Source: an uncultured Shinella sp. (GTDB lineage Bacteria > Pseudomonadota > Alphaproteobacteria > Rhizobiales > Rhizobiaceae). From it: 7,735 bases of DNA. This document shows, piece after piece, positions 1-6,520 of the stretch (its first letter is position 1; each line of letters starts with the position of its first letter). The notes under the pieces are model-generated. The model made no database searches. It was not told the origin of the DNA and saw only the letters and a program-made list of their open reading frames with translations. Made by a program: the position numbers and the translations under genes. The stretch is from the NCBI GenBank assembly GCA_946481465.1, contig CAMLOC010000148.1, forward strand, positions 1 to 7,735, written 5' to 3'.

Positions 1-640
1 AGAGATATTCGTTCCAGGCGGTGATGAAGATGTAGATGCCGGTGGAGATGATGCCGGGCATGGTAAGCGGCAGGACGACCCGGCGCAGCGCCGTCAGCCG
101 CGAGCAGCCGTCGATCATCGCCGCTTCGTCGAGGCTCTTCGGGATCGCGCCGATATAGCTCGTCAGCATCCACACGGCGAAGGGAATGGCGACCGTCGCA
201 TTGGCGAGGATGAGCCCGAAATGCGTATCAAGGATGCCGGCTTTGCGCATCAGCACGAAGAGCGGCAGGATGAGCAGCACGATCGGGAACATATTGATGA
301 GCAGGAACTGCAGCATCAGGAGCTTGCGGCCGGCAAAGCGGAAGCGCGAGAAGGCATAGGCCGCCGTCACCGCCACGGCAAGGCCGAGCACGACGGTGCC
401 GCAGGCGATGATGAGGCTGTCGAGCATGTTGCCGAGGAACGAGGTCTGCCGGAGCAGGCGAATATAGTTGTCGAGGCTCCAGCCGGCGGGCGAGACGGAG
501 ACGCCCGTCGCGTTCAGCGTTGCGGTCGGCGTCAGCGAGGTCAGCACCATCCAGGCGAAGGGCGCCATGGCGAAGAGCACGATGACGAGCACCGGCAGGT
601 CGGTCGTCAGGATGCGACGCAGCGTGGACGGCTTGTTCAT
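1..640 (-). CDS. ABC sugar transporter inner-membrane permease, MalG-like (CUT1), partial at C-terminus
   Basis: This is the second membrane subunit of a CUT1-type importer and forms the translocation channel with the MalF-like partner. The first 213 codons are visible; the left window edge removes roughly the last 60-70 residues of a usual 270-280. Hydrophobic segments lie near residues 14-34, 72-97, 105-131, 142-164 and from 195 on. The cytoplasmic EAA loop that docks on the ATPase is at 172-191: E172-A173-A174, D177-G178, then L190-P191. The N-terminus is short and has a single leading membrane helix, as expected for MalG-type subunits. The start at 640 has a good ribosome-binding site (GGGAGG, 7 nt upstream). 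Its ATG overlaps the stop of the upstream permease gene as ATGA, suggesting translational coupling. The transported substrate cannot be inferred. Confidence 0.93.
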   Translation of the reverse strand, partial: MNKPSTLRRILTTDLPVLVIVLFAMAPFAWMVLTSLTPTATLNATGVSVSPAGWSLDNYIRLLRQTSFLGNMLDSLIIACGTVVLGLAVAVTAAYAFSRFRFAGRKLLMLQFLLINMFPIVLLILPLFVLMRKAGILDTHFGLILANATVAIPFAVWMLTSYIGAIPKSLDEAAMIDGCSRLTALRRVVLPLTMPGIISTGIYIFITAWNEYL

Positions 641-1560
641 CGTTCGACCTCCCGCATGGTCCGGGCGAGATAGACGGCGACGATCGCGCCGAGAAGGATG
701 GTGAAGGTGACGGCGATCGTCGTGCCGTAGCCGAAATCGAGGTTCTGGCGGGCGCGCACGAAAGCGTAGAGCGGTAGCGTATGGGTCGCATACCCGGGGC
801 CGCCGCCGGTCATGACGAAGATCACGTCCATGGAATTGGCGACCCAGATGACGCGGAGCAGCCCGGCCGTCGCCAGTACCGGCGCGATGCCGGGCAATGT
901 GATGTGCACGAACTGCCGCCAGGGCGAGGCACCGTCGATCGACGCCGCCTCGTAGTGGCTCTTCGGAATGCCCTGGAGGCCGGCGAGGATCATCACGGCG
1001 AAGAAGGGAAAGCCCTGCCAGGTCAGCGTCGCGATGATGGCATAGAGCGCGAGGTCGGGGTCGGCGAGCCACGGCACGGCCGACTGCACGACGGACAGGT
1101 AGAGGAGGATATCGTTCAGCACGCCGGTGTTCGGATCGTAGATCCAGCGCCACATCAGCGCGATCACGACGCTCGGCAGCGCCCAGGGAATGATGATGAG
1201 CGCACGCGCCAGGCCCCGCCAGGGGAATTCGCGGTTGAGCAGCAGCGCCGTCACGAGGCCGAGGCCCATCTGCAGCGGCACCGTCAGGCCGATCCAGATC
1301 GCGGTGTTGCCGAGCGCGGTCCAGAAGACGGGATCGGCGAAGAGCTTTGCATAGTTGCCGAAACCGACGAAGCGGCTGGCATTCGGCTTCCAGAGGATGA
1401 GGTCGTAAAGGCTGGTGAAGACCGCCTGCACCATCGGGAAGAAGACGATGAACAGGGTGACGAGCACCGCCGGCGCCAGCAGCATGTAGGGCATCAGCCG
1501 CACGCTCCAGGGCGTGGGGATGGTCACGGCGGTCGATAGGGGTGCGGTTGTCGCGGTCAT
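637..1560 (-). CDS. ABC sugar transporter inner-membrane permease, MalF/UgpA-like (CUT1)
   Basis: This 307-residue protein is the first permease subunit of the importer. Membrane segments lie near residues 24-46, 85-110, 118-140, 171-193, 225-245 and 280-300. The EAA loop is at 204-223 (E204-A205-A206, D209-G210, L222-P223). The glycine-rich stretch TGGGPGYAT at 251-259 is typical of MalF-type subunits. Length is normal for the compact MalF/UgpA group, which lacks the large periplasmic insert of E. coli MalF. The frame is open up to 1671, but the extra 37 residues are proline-rich, unlike a membrane N-terminus, and fall in the intercistronic hairpin region. I therefore use the ATG at 1560 (MTATTAPLS...), which has only a weak GGGA ribosome-binding site. 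The gene lies 107 nt after the binding-protein gene and overlaps the next permease by 4 nt. Confidence 0.93.
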   Translation of the reverse strand: MTATTAPLSTAVTIPTPWSVRLMPYMLLAPAVLVTLFIVFFPMVQAVFTSLYDLILWKPNASRFVGFGNYAKLFADPVFWTALGNTAIWIGLTVPLQMGLGLVTALLLNREFPWRGLARALIIIPWALPSVVIALMWRWIYDPNTGVLNDILLYLSVVQSAVPWLADPDLALYAIIATLTWQGFPFFAVMILAGLQGIPKSHYEAASIDGASPWRQFVHITLPGIAPVLATAGLLRVIWVANSMDVIFVMTGGGPGYATHTLPLYAFVRARQNLDFGYGTTIAVTFTILLGAIVAVYLARTMREVER

Positions 1561-1592
1561 TCGGTCGTTCCCGGCCGTTGGCTGTCGAAAGG

Positions 1593-1629
1593 TCCCATCC
1601 GCCCAGGTGTTCGGGCGGGGCGGATGGGA
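1593..1629 (-). promoter_or_regulatory. Intercistronic hairpin, distal one, between binding-protein and permease genes
   Basis: A perfect 12-bp inverted repeat, TCCCATCCGCCC (1593-1604) and GGGCGGATGGGA (1618-1629), closes a 13-nt loop. It lies about 33 nt upstream of the permease start. No T-run follows on the minus strand, so it is not a classical intrinsic terminator. Strong stem-loops between a binding-protein gene and the following permease gene are known, for example in malE-malF, to stabilise the upstream mRNA or attenuate downstream expression. That is the inferred role here. Confidence 0.6.
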
Positions 1630-1636
1630 AGGCGGG

Positions 1637-1656
1637 GCGGGCGAAGGCTCGCCCGC
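1637..1656 (-). promoter_or_regulatory. Intercistronic hairpin, proximal one, just after the binding-protein stop codon
   Basis: Perfect 8-bp arms, GCGGGCGA (1637-1644) and TCGCCCGC (1649-1656), enclose a 4-nt loop. It starts 11 nt after the binding-protein stop and is GC-rich and compact. With the neighbouring hairpin it makes a tandem pair that could block 3'-to-5' exonucleases and keep binding-protein mRNA more abundant than permease mRNA. There is no U-tract, so efficient rho-independent termination is not expected. Confidence 0.55.
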
Positions 1657-1667
1657 ACCAGGGAAGA

Positions 1668-2869
1668 TCATTGCTGCGCGAAGAGGGCTTCGAGCTGCTG
1701 CATCATCTGTTCGGAGGTGATTTGCCCGGTCAGCGCCTGCTGCATGGCCGTCTGCCAGGCCGTGTTGACGAATTCCGAGGTCGCGGTGTTCTGCGGCAGC
1801 ACATGGGCGAAGGGCAGCGACTGCACGGTGGCGTCGACGAAGCGGCGCTCATGCAGCGTCCAGTTCGCCGAGCCGCTCTTGGTCACGGTCATCTGGCCGG
1901 TCGCCTTGTTGAAGGCGACGTTGTTCTCGCCTTCGCAAGGAAGGAGATCCACTTCCAGGCGGCATCCTTCACCTCGGAGGAGGAGAAGATCGCCAGCGAT
2001 TCATCGCCATAGGAGGTCCAGTGGCCGCCGCCGCATTCCGGCACCGGCACGGCCGAGACCTTGTCGCCGAGCGCCTTGACCATGTCGTTCGACGAGCCGA
2101 CGTGATGGATGGGCATGGCCGTCGTTCCGTTCTTGAAGGCGGCGGTGATCTCCTGGAAACCGTCGTTCGGTGCGGAGGCGGGAATGACCTTGTCCTTCTG
2201 GAAGAGGTCGATCAGCCACTGGTTGGCGGCGATCGCCTGCGGCGTCGTCAGGCCGCCCGGCTCGAGCTTGGCGCCCTGCGAGAGCACGAAGGCGCCCCAC
2301 TGGTCCCAGCCGCCCTTGCCGCCGCGCAGGCCGAAACCGTAGGTCGTCGGCGCCTTGGTGAGCTTGATCGCCGCATCGCGGAATTCGTCGCAGGTCTTCG
2401 GCGGCTGAAGGCCGGCGGCCTCGAACAGGTCGGCGCGATAGTAGAGATAGAGCACGACATACTGGATCGGCAGGTAATATTGCTCACCGTCCGGCCCCTT
2501 GTTGAGCTCGAGAAGGTTGTCGAGCAGGTCGGCCTTGCCGGCCCAGCCGTCGATCTTCGCTCCCAAGGGCTCCAGCGCGCCCATCTCGATGAGGCGCGGC
2601 TGGGCGAAGAGTTTCACCATCGCGGCATCCGGCGCGTTGCCGCCGACGAGCGCGGTATAGAGATTGTCGTAGTAGCTGTTCCACGGAACGTTTTCCGCTT
2701 CGATCTCGATGCCCGGATTGGCCGCCTCGAACTTGGCGACAAGATCGGCCATCGGATTTTCCGGATTGTCGAAGTGATACCAGAAACGAACGGTTTCCGC
2801 CGATGCGGTGCCTGCCAGAAGCGACGTTGCCAGCGCGGCACTTACGGCCAGTGTCTTCCAGATTTTCAT
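1668..2869 (-). pseudogene. ABC sugar transporter periplasmic substrate-binding protein, frameshifted near the C-terminus
   Basis: This gene encodes the extracellular solute-binding protein (family 1, MalE/UgpB-like) that delivers substrate to the importer. The N-terminus is a Sec signal peptide: MKIWK, a hydrophobic core to about residue 20, and an A-S-A cleavage site after residue 24. A mature sugar-binding domain follows from RFWYHFDNPEN onward. The start at 2869 has an excellent AGGAGG site 5 nt upstream. Frame 0 matches the family up to about K313 (WKWISFLAK), then runs into 13 unrelated residues and stops at 1889. The family-like C-terminus (GENNVAFNKATGQ... to LEALFAQQ) continues in another frame to the stop at 1668. 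Adding one C to the CC at 1930-1931 (AAGGCGAG to AAGGGCGAG on the coding strand) joins the two into one 400-residue protein of normal length. It is therefore either a recent null allele or a sequencing error. The neighbouring genes are intact, which favours a recent or technical origin. Confidence 0.88.
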
Positions 2870-2893
2870 TGTCTCCTCCTTTGAAAATCGAAC

Positions 2894-3874
2894 TCAGTTC
2901 CTACCGGCCATGCGCCGGGCATCCGCCCCTGCCGCCGCCAGCGCCTCCCGCGCGGCGGTAAGATCGAGGGTGTTTTGCAGAAAGCCGTGCGTGACGCCCG
3001 GCACGATCGTCAGCCCCTCGCTGCGCCCGAGGCGTTTCAGGCGCTCGTGCAGCACGATGCTGTCGGACAGCAGCGGATCGACACCCGCCGCCATCAGGTG
3101 CAGCGGCGGCAGGGCCGCAAGCGCCGCGTCCGCGGCGAGCAGGGGACAGGCGAGCGGATCGGCCGAGACGTCGCGATCGCCGACATACCAGTGCCAGTAG
3201 CGCTGCATCTTCGCCGTCGTCAGGCCCGGCCCGTTCTCGAAATCCCGGTAGGATTCGGTGCGGAAATCACCGGCATAGGTGCCGTAGAAGAGAAGAGCGC
3301 CGGCAAGCGGTGGGCGTCCCTCCCTCGCTTCGTGCAGCAGGGCGGCCAAGGCGAGGTTCGCGCCGGCGGAATCGCCGGACAGGATGAGCGGGCCGGCCGT
3401 CACGCCGAACGGTGCGGAGACGGCAAAGGCGTTGCGGATCGTCGCGACGACATCCGTCAGGCCCGCCGGATAGGGATGTTCCGGCGCCAGGCGGTAATCC
3501 GGCAGCAGCACCGGCAGGCCGCATTCCAGCGCGAGGACGCGGGCGCAGCGCTCATGGGTCTCCGGGCTGCAGAACGCAAAGCCGCCGCCATGCACGAAAA
3601 TGACCGCACCGGCGCCCGCGCCCGGTGGCACCAGCACCTTGAGGCGCACGCGTGCCGAGCCGAGACCCGCGTCTTGCGGGACGAAGGCTTCGCCGATCGC
3701 CGCCATGGCGGGCAGGTCGACATTCCAGCGCCGGTTGCCGTCTTCCGAAAGCGCCCGGCCTTCGGCGGGCGGCAGGGTTGTCGGATCGACCTGCGGCCCG
3801 GTTTCGGCGGCCACGCGCGCAAGCAACGCCGCCATCTCCGGCGACAGGCGTGAGAGGTCCGGCATCGTGCTCAT
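2894..3874 (-). CDS. Alpha/beta hydrolase, hormone-sensitive-lipase (family IV) esterase-like
   Basis: This is a 326-residue hydrolase with the full HSL-family signature. The oxyanion-hole HGGG is at 95-98. The nucleophile elbow GDSAG is at 167-171 with Ser169. The acid residue Asp266 sits in GVDPLLSD, and the catalytic histidine His296 in VTHGF. PDYRLAPEHPYPAG (125-138) is a further hallmark of the family. There is no signal peptide, so it should act in the cytoplasm on short acyl or aryl esters or similar bonds. Its ATG overlaps the regulator stop as ATGA, and the binding-protein gene begins only 24 nt downstream, so it belongs to the import operon. The inference is that it de-acylates the imported compound. 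The frame is open far upstream to 4579, but that part is antisense-like sequence overlapping the regulator gene and is rejected. The exact substrate is unknown; an amidase or carbamate hydrolase activity is possible. Confidence 0.92.
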   Translation of the reverse strand: MSTMPDLSRLSPEMAALLARVAAETGPQVDPTTLPPAEGRALSEDGNRRWNVDLPAMAAIGEAFVPQDAGLGSARVRLKVLVPPGAGAGAVIFVHGGGFAFCSPETHERCARVLALECGLPVLLPDYRLAPEHPYPAGLTDVVATIRNAFAVSAPFGVTAGPLILSGDSAGANLALAALLHEAREGRPPLAGALLFYGTYAGDFRTESYRDFENGPGLTTAKMQRYWHWYVGDRDVSADPLACPLLAADAALAALPPLHLMAAGVDPLLSDSIVLHERLKRLGRSEGLTIVPGVTHGFLQNTLDLTAAREALAAAGADARRMAGRN

Positions 3875-4557
3875 TGGGTCGCGTCCGGAAAGACGTCGGG
3901 GCCGAGATCGACGATCGTCGCGATGTGGTGGTGCAAGGCCGCGCCCGCCTTCACCACATCCCCGCTCTCGATCGCCTCGATGATCGAGCCATGCCGCTGG
4001 GCGGTCGCCACTAGATCGCGCGGCGTGATGCTGCGCGATATCTTGAAGCGGTGATTGTGCACCAGGCAGCGGTGCAGGATGGGGTCGAGCGCCGGAAGCT
4101 GCGCATCCTGGAAGATGCGACGATGGAAATCCCGGTCGAAGGAGGCGAGTTCCAGTTCGTCGCCCGCCTTCGCCGCATCGAGCATCTCGGCAAAAAGCGC
4201 CTTGAGATCGCCGACCAGCGTGCGGCTCGGCGCCTGGATCGTCCGCACGATGCCGTTGCACTCGACCTGCAGGCGCACGCGGAACATTTCGACGGCCTCC
4301 GCTTCCGTGCATTCGGAGACCTGGGTGCCGCGGTGCCCCTGCCGGCGCACCAGGCCCTCTTCCTGCAATTGCAGCAATGCCTCGCGCACCGTGCCCTGGC
4401 TGCAGGCGAAATGGGCCGCCAGATCCAGTTCGGTGAGCGCCGCCCCGGCCGGAAGCACGCCCAGCATGATGTCGCGCTTCAGCGCATTGAAGGCGGCGGC
4501 CGACTTGGCGGGCTTGGCCGCGCTGCGGGCACTTGAGGCTGTAGAAAAATACGTCAT
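3871..4557 (-). CDS. GntR-family transcriptional regulator, FCD subfamily (FadR-like)
   Basis: This 228-residue DNA-binding regulator probably senses the imported compound or a breakdown product. The winged helix-turn-helix spans about residues 20-82; its recognition part reads ACSQGTVREALLQLQEEGLV (51-70), followed by the wing RRQGHRGTQV. The all-helical FCD ligand domain follows from about 87 to 216. Candidate metal ligands are D141 and H145 (DRDFH), H189, and H211 in the HHHI stretch, matching the Asp/His set of metal-binding FCD proteins. I chose the ATG at 4557. The in-frame ATG at 4626 would place the palindrome inside the coding region and add an isoleucine/asparagine-rich tail, whereas a promoter with a start site near 4590 fits 4557. 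It is the first gene of the minus-strand operon and probably autoregulates through the palindrome at 4592-4619. Confidence 0.92.
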   Translation of the reverse strand: MTYFSTASSARSAAKPAKSAAAFNALKRDIMLGVLPAGAALTELDLAAHFACSQGTVREALLQLQEEGLVRRQGHRGTQVSECTEAEAVEMFRVRLQVECNGIVRTIQAPSRTLVGDLKALFAEMLDAAKAGDELELASFDRDFHRRIFQDAQLPALDPILHRCLVHNHRFKISRSITPRDLVATAQRHGSIIEAIESGDVVKAGAALHHHIATIVDLGPDVFPDATQ

Positions 4558-4572
4558 CGGCGGCTCGTGAAG

Positions 4573-4601
4573 TTGCCAATCGTCTCTGCTATCATTATTG
4601 A
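4573..4601 (+). promoter_or_regulatory. Possible sigma70-type promoter for the ATPase gene
   Basis: TTGCCA (4573-4578) and TATTGA (4596-4601) are 17 nt apart and would start transcription around 4608, about 50 nt before the ATPase GTG. The -10 match is weak. The -10 lies inside the palindrome, so a bound regulator would block it. This is a prediction from spacing and consensus only. Confidence 0.3.
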
Positions 4602-4619
4602 TATTGATATCGATAATGA
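4592..4619. promoter_or_regulatory. 28-bp palindrome, candidate operator of the GntR regulator
   Basis: The sequence TCATTAT-t-GATAT-tg-ATATC-g-ATAATGA is symmetrical at 12 of 14 base pairs; only pairs 4599/4612 and 4605/4606 do not match. It is strikingly AT-rich in a GC-rich window, lies in the gap between the GntR gene and the divergent ATPase gene, and occurs once here. It sits across the predicted -10 and spacer of the regulator promoter and covers the -10 proposed for the ATPase gene. FCD-type GntR proteins bind palindromes as dimers, so this is the natural operator candidate. The core also contains a 6-bp period (TGATAT, TGATAT, CGATAA), which could allow more than one binding register. 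Confidence 0.7.
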
Positions 4620-4626
4620 AGGTCAA
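4598..4626 (-). promoter_or_regulatory. Predicted sigma70-type promoter of the regulator/hydrolase/importer operon
   Basis: On the minus strand, TTGACC (4626-4621) and TATCAA (4603-4598) are separated by 17 nt. The -35 matches the consensus at five of six positions and the -10 at four of six. The start site would fall near 4590, giving a leader of about 33 nt to the GntR ATG at 4557. The palindrome covers the -10 and most of the spacer, consistent with autorepression. Confidence 0.5.
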
Positions 4627-4640
4627 GGATCGAGTTGACC
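4621..4640. repeat. Short inverted repeat GGTCAA-N8-TTGACC
   Basis: Perfect 6-bp arms (4621-4626 and 4635-4640) with an 8-nt spacer lie directly beside the 28-bp palindrome. The left arm is also the predicted -35 of the minus-strand operon. The right arm resembles a -35 on the plus strand, but no -10 follows before the ATPase start. It may be a second protein-binding site or a chance consequence of the -35 motif. Confidence 0.35.
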
Positions 4641-4644
4641 TTTT

Positions 4645-4651
4645 GGAGGAG
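4645..4651 (+). promoter_or_regulatory. Ribosome-binding site fixing the ATPase GTG start
   Basis: GGAGGAG ends 6 nt before the GTG at 4658. This site favours GTG over the in-frame upstream ATGs at 4598 and 4616, which lie within the palindrome and have no comparable Shine-Dalgarno sequence. Confidence 0.75.
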
Positions 4652-4657
4652 AAAACC

Positions 4658-5733
<1,076 letters not shown>

Positions 5734-5737
<4 letters not shown>

Positions 5738-5768
5738 GCCGGGTTCCTTAAAGGGCGAGGCGGCTCAG
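5734..5768. terminator. Possible bidirectional hairpin between convergent genes
   Basis: Perfect 8-bp arms CTGAGCCG (5734-5741) and CGGCTCAG (5761-5768) flank a 19-nt loop. Each arm includes the stop codon of one of the two converging genes, TGA at 5735-5737 and TCA at 5765-5767. The position suits a shared transcript end, but there is no T-run on either side and the loop is large, so rho-independent activity is doubtful. Confidence 0.35.
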
Positions 5769-6367
5769 GGTTTGCCGGCCGTTGTGGCAAGCTCGGCTTC
5801 CATCTCCGCGATATCCTGGAACCGGTCGGCGATGCGGGCGTGCGGGCGCCCGCCGTCGGCTGCGGCAATGGCCACGACGATCTCGTCCGGATGCGGCGCA
5901 TCCGCGATCTGGAAGTTGGCGGTCAGGAAATGGGAGCGCTTGCCCGTCTCGCTCTTGTGCATCATGGGCAGCGAGAGCAGCGCGCCGGGGGCATTGCGGG
6001 TATTGGCGAATTCCAGGTAGTTCGTGCCGCCGATCGCGTCGCGGAACGGATTACCGAAGCGCAGGGTATGGATCATCGCCGAGGCGTGCTCGATCTCGCC
6101 GTTGATGCCGACGGCGGCCGCCTTGCCGCAGGCCTCGATCCTCTCCGCCGGCATCTGCGCCAGCAGCCGGCGCGTCATCTCCGCGCTGAGCGGCCCGGCG
6201 ATGCGGATGATCTCCGGCCGCAGGTCCTCCACGAAGCCCTTGCCGGCCCAGGGGTTCTCGATGATGGCGGCCACGACGACGATGGTGAAGGGGCGCGGCG
6301 GGGTCTTGCCGCCTTCCATGCGGGTTTCTTCCAGGAAGGTGCAGATCTTTCGGATGCCATACGCCAT
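5765..6367 (-). CDS. 'Amino acid synthesis' family protein (PF06684, formerly DUF1185)
   Basis: This 200-residue protein is recognised as a PF06684 member from several motifs: MAYGIRKICTFLEETRMEGG at the N-terminus, IENPWAG (37-43 region), GKAAAVGINGEIEHASAMIH (81-100), LPMMHK (133-138), DEIVV (161-165) and DGGRPHARI (171-179). Length is normal for the family. A solved family member has a variant of the Bacillus chorismate mutase-like (YjgF-related) fold, and a role in amino-acid metabolism has been proposed. To my knowledge the reaction is not established. There is no signal peptide or membrane segment. I chose the ATG at 6367, preceded by GGTGGAAA; the open frame extends to 6505 without family-like sequence. 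It converges on the ATPase gene with a 27-nt gap and is divergent from the GAF/PucR-like regulator, its most likely controller. Confidence 0.88.
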   Translation of the reverse strand: MAYGIRKICTFLEETRMEGGKTPPRPFTIVVVAAIIENPWAGKGFVEDLRPEIIRIAGPLSAEMTRRLLAQMPAERIEACGKAAAVGINGEIEHASAMIHTLRFGNPFRDAIGGTNYLEFANTRNAPGALLSLPMMHKSETGKRSHFLTANFQIADAPHPDEIVVAIAAADGGRPHARIADRFQDIAEMEAELATTAGKP

Positions 6368-6520
6368 GTCGTTTCCACCGTCTGTTGAATGTCGCGCCAA
6401 CCTAGCGCGAGACGGTGCGAGGTCTTCCTGCCATACGGAGGAAACGGGACCGGCTATCTCCTGCGAAAACAAGTAGCTTTTGCCAAGGTTGCGCCGCATG
6501 ATCACGGCCCTACGAGGGGA
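6368..6520. other. Divergent intergenic region between the PF06684 gene and the PucR-like regulator
   Basis: This ~150-bp gap must hold the promoters of both flanking genes. I could not find a convincing -35/-10 pair on either strand. Visible structure is a leader hairpin next to the PF06684 gene (6376-6417) and a loose imperfect dyad, TGCGAAAA (6462-6469) and TTTTGCCA (6478-6485), matching at 6 of 8 positions, in a locally AT-richer patch. The latter is a weak candidate regulator site. Confidence 0.4.
6376..6417 (-). promoter_or_regulatory. Leader hairpin upstream of the PF06684 gene, possibly masking its ribosome-binding site
   Basis: On the coding strand, CACCGTCT (6417-6410) pairs with AGACGGTG (6383-6376). 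Nested inside, TCGCGC (6410-6405) pairs with GCGCGA (6397-6392) around a 7-nt loop; the base at 6410 can belong to only one of the two stems. The 3' outer arm ends in GGTG, directly next to GGAAAC and 8 nt from the ATG, so the fold could hide part of the Shine-Dalgarno sequence. The stems are seen directly; their regulatory role is inference. Confidence 0.4.

Noticed and set aside
781..1539. 252-codon plus-strand frame opposite the MalF-like permease
   Set aside because: The product is a highly charged, His/Glu/Arg-rich shadow of membrane-protein codons.
1889..1952. Programmed frameshifting as the explanation for the split binding protein
   Set aside because: No slippery heptamer of X XXY YYZ type is present at the junction, and programmed shifting is not known for this family. 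A one-base deletion in a G/C run is simpler.
2021..2884. 287-codon plus-strand frame opposite the binding-protein gene
   Set aside because: It is antisense to a clear family member, has low-complexity charged composition and shows no recognisable motif.
2894..4579. Reading the hydrolase as a 561-residue fusion protein
   Set aside because: The upstream ~235 residues overlap the GntR gene in another frame and lack domain character. The ATG at 3874 gives a full-length HSL-family enzyme with normal N-terminus.
4558..4626. GntR start at the upstream ATG 4626
   Set aside because: It would put the palindrome and predicted promoter inside the coding sequence and add an Ile/Asn/Asp-rich tail not expected in the family.
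6368..6505. N-terminal extension of the PF06684 protein to 6505
   Set aside because: The extra 46 residues do not resemble the family. The MAYGIRKI start at 6367 matches the usual N-terminus and has an adjacent GGTGGAAA site.
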